A stretch of DNA of 49,589 nt from Companilactobacillus mindensis DSM 14500 (GTDB lineage Bacteria > Bacillota > Bacilli > Lactobacillales > Lactobacillaceae). Each line of letters starts with the position of its first letter. Within the stretch, counting starts at the first letter, position 1. The notes below the pieces were generated by a model, which had not been told where the DNA came from, made no database searches, and worked only from the letters and a program-made list of their open reading frames with translations. The position numbers and the translations under genes were made by a program. The stretch is from positions 1-49,589 of the forward strand of contig NZ_AZEZ01000008.1 of the NCBI RefSeq assembly GCF_001434275.1, in the 5' to 3' direction. Positions 46,077 through 49,589 of this stretch are shown piece by piece.

Positions 46077-48126
46077 ATTTTTTAAGAGTAGTTGGGGAAT
46101 CCTTTTTGGGAATCAGAGTGTTCTTAACGGTGTCTTCAGTTAAATACTGATCCGTGTGGCTGCCAAGAAAGAGCGGAACTTTTTCTTCAACAACATCACT
46201 GAACTCCAAGCCATACCAAAGAGCTGGTGGAATGGTGATATTTTGTAGGACGAGTCGACCGCCAATCAAAAGTCGATCGATACTGCCCATAAATTCTTGA
46301 GCGCCTAAATCTTGGAACTGTTGATTCTGAATGACGAATTTAAAGGAACCAACGTGACGATTTGGCACCATTGAATAATTTGGCGTTTGATCATCGATGA
46401 TGTGTTGTTTCAAGAGACTATTGATGATCTGGCGGATATAAATATTCACGTGTTGCGATTTTTTGAAACCTAAATTCAGATGCACGTCGACAACATTTCT
46501 AGTATTCAGCATGTCGACCGTATAGTTGCATTCATACGGTGCACTTGTCTGATGTACAGTGATGAACCAATAAACTTTGGCCCGTTTAGGTTCTTGATCG
46601 AGAATCGAGTAAATAACTGAACGTTTGAGCGAGTAATCTTTACCCATATTGACCATATAGACCAAATTAGTAGCGTAAGTAGGGATTGAATCATCGGCGC
46701 TCAGTTTCTCCAATTGGGGAACAAAATCCTTCAACGAAACGTTCTCGCTTTCAGCCATATAAGCGTCACGGCGTTTGTTACCAAAGAACCAGATTACCAT
46801 GATAGCTAAAATAGCCAATGTCAAAATGACTGTAACGTAGCCTCCATGAATAAATTTGATCATGCTGGAAATGAAGAACAAACTCTCCAGCGGAACAAAG
46901 ATGGCTACAAAGATATTAGCGGCTAAACGATGATTTTTCATAATTAAGAATTGGTGAAGCAAAAGGGTCGTCATTAGCATGGTCATCGTTATAGCAAGAC
47001 CGTAAGCAGCTTCCATATGTTCGGAGGTACCAAAGCCCCAGACAATTCCTATCGTTACAGCACAAAGCATCCAGTTGATTGTTTCAATATAAAGTTGACT
47101 TTGAACTTTACCGGGAAACTTAACTTTCAGACGTGGCAAAATTTTTAAGCCAATGGCTTCTTGAACTAAGGTAAATGAACCAGTTATCAAGGCTTGAGAC
47201 GCGATGATAGCAGCCATAGTAGCGATGATGATGGCAAAAATCTTGAAGCCACTTGGCAACATTTCGTAAAAGGGATTGATGCCCGAAAGGGTATTGAATT
47301 TTTGATTTTGATAGTTGGCAATGACCCAAGCAGCTTGACCTAGATAATTGAGCATCAACATCGAATAAACGAAAGGCCAAGTAGCGTAAATATTGTGTTT
47401 ACCCACTTGTCCCATATCGGAATAAAGGGCCTCAGCACCAGTTGTAGCTAGAAAAACACTGCCGAGGATGAAGATACCTACTTTATTGACGGGACTGAAT
47501 AAAACTTTAATTGCGTAGATGGGCGAGAGAGCTCTCAGGACGCTGAAATCATTAGCTAGGTTAAATAGTCCAGCTATACCGATAAAACTGAACCAGACGA
47601 GCATAATGGGCCCAAAAGAGCGTCCTATCGTTTCAGTACCAAATTTTTGAATGATAAAGATCGTCAGCAAAATTGCAGTTACGATAACTAAAATCACCGA
47701 TTGATTGTTTGAAAAGACAAGCTTGCCAAACTGTTGGCCTTTGATCCCTTCGATCGCTGACGTAACAGTAACGGCTGGTGTCAAAGTACCATCGGCTAAA
47801 AGGGCTGATCCACCAATGAGGGCCGGAATGATCAACCATTTACCTCTCTTACGAACGAGGGCATAGAGCGCAAAGATACCACCTTCGTTGTTGTTGTCGG
47901 CTTTCATAGCAATCATGACATATTTGATGGTAGTAATAAGCATCAACGTCCAAAAAATCAAAGAAACGCTCCCCAGAATATATTCTGGTTCGGCATTTTT
48001 CATCGTGACTACGTTGTTAATGATCGCATTCATAACATAGAGTGGTGAAGTCCCGATGTCGCCATAAACGATGCCTAAGGTTATCAGCATTCCTAAAATA
48101 GAAAACGTTGATCTTCTTTTTTCCAT
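46075..48126 (-). CDS. kup: Potassium uptake protein Kup
   Basis: 683 residues. Twelve membrane segments over the first about 430 residues, with the family motif [14 protein letters not shown] (about 18-31) and [17 protein letters not shown], and a soluble C-terminal domain. A K+/H+ symporter. The ATG at 48126 follows AAAGGGGG; a longer frame to 48168 has no site. c-di-AMP binds and limits KUP-type transporters in related bacteria, linking it in principle to gdpP in this window. No c-di-AMP riboswitch is visible upstream. Head-on to replication. Confidence 0.95.
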   Translation of the reverse strand: MEKRRSTFSILGMLITLGIVYGDIGTSPLYVMNAIINNVVTMKNAEPEYILGSVSLIFWTLMLITTIKYVMIAMKADNNNEGGIFALYALVRKRGKWLIIPALIGGSALLADGTLTPAVTVTSAIEGIKGQQFGKLVFSNNQSVILVIVTAILLTIFIIQKFGTETIGRSFGPIMLVWFSFIGIAGLFNLANDFSVLRALSPIYAIKVLFSPVNKVGIFILGSVFLATTGAEALYSDMGQVGKHNIYATWPFVYSMLMLNYLGQAAWVIANYQNQKFNTLSGINPFYEMLPSGFKIFAIIIATMAAIIASQALITGSFTLVQEAIGLKILPRLKVKFPGKVQSQLYIETINWMLCAVTIGIVWGFGTSEHMEAAYGLAITMTMLMTTLLLHQFLIMKNHRLAANIFVAIFVPLESLFFISSMIKFIHGGYVTVILTLAILAIMVIWFFGNKRRDAYMAESENVSLKDFVPQLEKLSADDSIPTYATNLVYMVNMGKDYSLKRSVIYSILDQEPKRAKVYWFITVHQTSAPYECNYTVDMLNTRNVVDVHLNLGFKKSQHVNIYIRQIINSLLKQHIIDDQTPNYSMVPNRHVGSFKFVIQNQQFQDLGAQEFMGSIDRLLIGGRLVLQNITIPPALWYGLEFSDVVEEKVPLFLGSHTDQYLTEDTVKNTLIPKKDSPTTLKK

Positions 48127-48304
48127 AGTAACCCCCTTTAAAAAACGGATTAATATTTGTTTATACAATCACTATTATAGATTGTTCGACATTTTTTAAA
48201 AATATTTATGATTTTAACAATTCTAATTGTTATACATGAAATCAAAAAAGTGATACAATATCGAAAATAAAAAGAAAACTTCATCGCGAAAGAATGTGAT
48301 TGTT

Positions 48305-49486
48305 ATGAATGTGGTATTTATGATGCTTTCAGCAATATTAGTTTGGTTAATGGTCCCCGGGATCGCCGTTTTTTACAGTGGTTTCGTGCCCAAGCGCGAT
48401 GTGACGCGTATTTTATTCGATAGTTTTCTAATGTTCGGTGTAGCAGGTCTGTTATGGATTGCAATAGGTTTTCCTATTTCATTTGAGGGTAATAATTTCG
48501 GATTTATTGGTAATTTTAAACATCTGTTTCTGTCAGGGATAGACTTATCGTCTACTTATGGCACAACAGGATTGCCAACGTCTGTGTATTTCCTATTTCA
48601 AATGATGTTTGCAATCTTAACGCCTGCTCTTTTTTTAGGGGCGATTGCTAGTCGAGTTAGGATTAGATTCTTAGTTATGTTCGTTATTTTGTGGTCCGTT
48701 TTGATCTACTATCCTTTGGCTCATATCGTATGGTCTTCAACTGGATTCCTAGCTCAAATGGGCGTCTTGGATTTTGCCGGTGGGACAGTTATTCATATCA
48801 ATGCCGGAATCACAGCCTTAATTCTGGCAATAACTTTGCGTCAACCATACAAATATACTCACGAGCAAGTTAAAGGTAATCCTTTGTGGATCTTAATGGG
48901 TACCGTTTTATTGTGGATCGGCTGGTATGGATTCAATGCCGGCAGTGCTTTGGCTATTAACAATCAAGCTATCAATGCCTTTGTTACAACGACGATTTCT
49001 GCATGTACTGGTTTGGTTACTTGGATGTTTTTGGAAATGCATTTCAAAAACAAAACGACATTGAGCGGTATTTGTACCGGCAGTATTTGTGGATTAGTTG
49101 GCATCACGCCAGGAACCGGCTACGTTACGATCTTTGGTTCCTTTATTATCGGAATCATATCGGCTATCGGCAGTTTTTATTTCATGAATTATTTGAAGTA
49201 TAAATTAAATTTGAATGACTATTTGGATATCTTCGGATGCCATGGCGTTAGTGGAATTATCGGTTCGATCTGTGTCGGTTTGTTCGCTACTAAATCAGTT
49301 GATAAAAGTGTTATCAACAACGGTTTGTTCTACGGCGGTGGATTGAAACAATTGGGACTGCAACTCTTTGGCGTTATCTTTACAATTATTTTTGTTTCAA
49401 TCGTTGGCGTGGTAATTGTAACGGTTCTGAAAAAAGTTCTCAGCAATGATATTAGTATTGAACCCGATGAATTGAATATGATTTAA
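48305..49486 (+). CDS. amt: Ammonium transporter
   Basis: About 393 residues, some eleven membrane segments. The two pore histidines lie in FAGGTVIHINAGITAL and FGCHGVSGIIGS; the N-terminal VPGIAVFYSG and GWYGFNAGSAL are Amt signatures. The ATG at 48305 is taken by homology to the usual start; a GTG at 48296 is in frame and neither has a clear ribosome site. A glnK gene usually follows amt; only about 100 bases remain here and none begins in them. Divergent from kup. Confidence 0.93.
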   Translation: MNVVFMMLSAILVWLMVPGIAVFYSGFVPKRDVTRILFDSFLMFGVAGLLWIAIGFPISFEGNNFGFIGNFKHLFLSGIDLSSTYGTTGLPTSVYFLFQMMFAILTPALFLGAIASRVRIRFLVMFVILWSVLIYYPLAHIVWSSTGFLAQMGVLDFAGGTVIHINAGITALILAITLRQPYKYTHEQVKGNPLWILMGTVLLWIGWYGFNAGSALAINNQAINAFVTTTISACTGLVTWMFLEMHFKNKTTLSGICTGSICGLVGITPGTGYVTIFGSFIIGIISAIGSFYFMNYLKYKLNLNDYLDIFGCHGVSGIIGSICVGLFATKSVDKSVINNGLFYGGGLKQLGLQLFGVIFTIIFVSIVGVVIVTVLKKVLSNDISIEPDELNMI

Positions 49487-49589
49487 ATGGAAAAGAGTCT
49501 GTGACACAACTATATTTTTCATTAAATATGCAACATAAACGTGCAACAGAACTCAACTTCTTCCGCATAATAGCAAAAATCTCAATATT

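Noticed and set aside
48127-48304. c-di-AMP (ydaO) riboswitch upstream of kup
   Set aside because: The kup-amt gap of under 200 bases is AT-rich and holds no such structure or terminator.
49487-49589. Insertion-sequence remnant at the right end
   Set aside because: The AAAAGAGTCTGTGACACAA-like start recalls repeats near transposases in lactobacilli, but no inverted repeat or transposase frame is seen in the remaining 100 bases.

Overview
The window covers the chromosomal replication origin of a low-GC Gram-positive bacterium, most likely a member of the Lactobacillaceae. The evidence is the gene order dnaA-dnaN-yaaA-recF-gyrB-gyrA to the left of the origin and rpmH-rnpA-yidC-mnmE-mnmG to the right, together with AGGAGG-type ribosome binding sites, LCP/PBP1A wall genes, gdpP, kup and nagB. 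Proteins look Companilactobacillus-like, but genus is an inference I cannot check here. The oriC core is the gap between dnaA and rpmH (about 28285-28784). A second cluster of DnaA boxes lies between dnaA and dnaN, as in Bacillus. A perfect parS palindrome sits at 19068-19083 and a one-mismatch copy at 38567-38582.

Left arm (1-28284), mostly minus strand and so co-directional with replication. The window opens in the leader of an rRNA operon that runs off the left edge, with two tandem promoters. Then come an ABC-F ATPase, an LCP-family wall ligase, a head-on amino acid permease, a two-gene operon of an unknown membrane protein plus PBP1A, an unknown anchored protein, and an NmrA-type reductase with an Rrf2 regulator. 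These are followed by gdpP-rplI-dnaB-purA, a small HTH regulator with a clear promoter/operator, a tandemly repeated structured element, rpsF-ssb-rpsR, and the gyrA/gyrB/recF/yaaA/dnaN/dnaA replication block.

Right arm (28785-49589), mixed strands. After rpmH-rnpA-yidC-mnmE-mnmG the usual jag and rsmG-noc-parA-parB genes are absent. In their place is accessory content: an orphan solute-binding protein, a short UvrA-like protein, a Gfo/Idh/MocA oxidoreductase, a candidate structured RNA with its own terminator, a ClC-like channel, an amino acid permease, nagB with a NagR/DasR-like operator, an alpha/beta hydrolase lacking its serine nucleophile, a decayed zinc-ribbon gene followed by a TPM-like membrane protein carrying the same C-terminal tail, a small anchored protein, nicotinamidase, Kup and Amt.

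Most of the window is housekeeping. The least explained parts are the covarying tandem hairpin repeat at 18011-18133, the candidate RNA at 38600-38793, and the 43452-44573 locus with its shared DAGFDEG tail. No tRNA, CRISPR array, intact insertion sequence or phage gene was seen.
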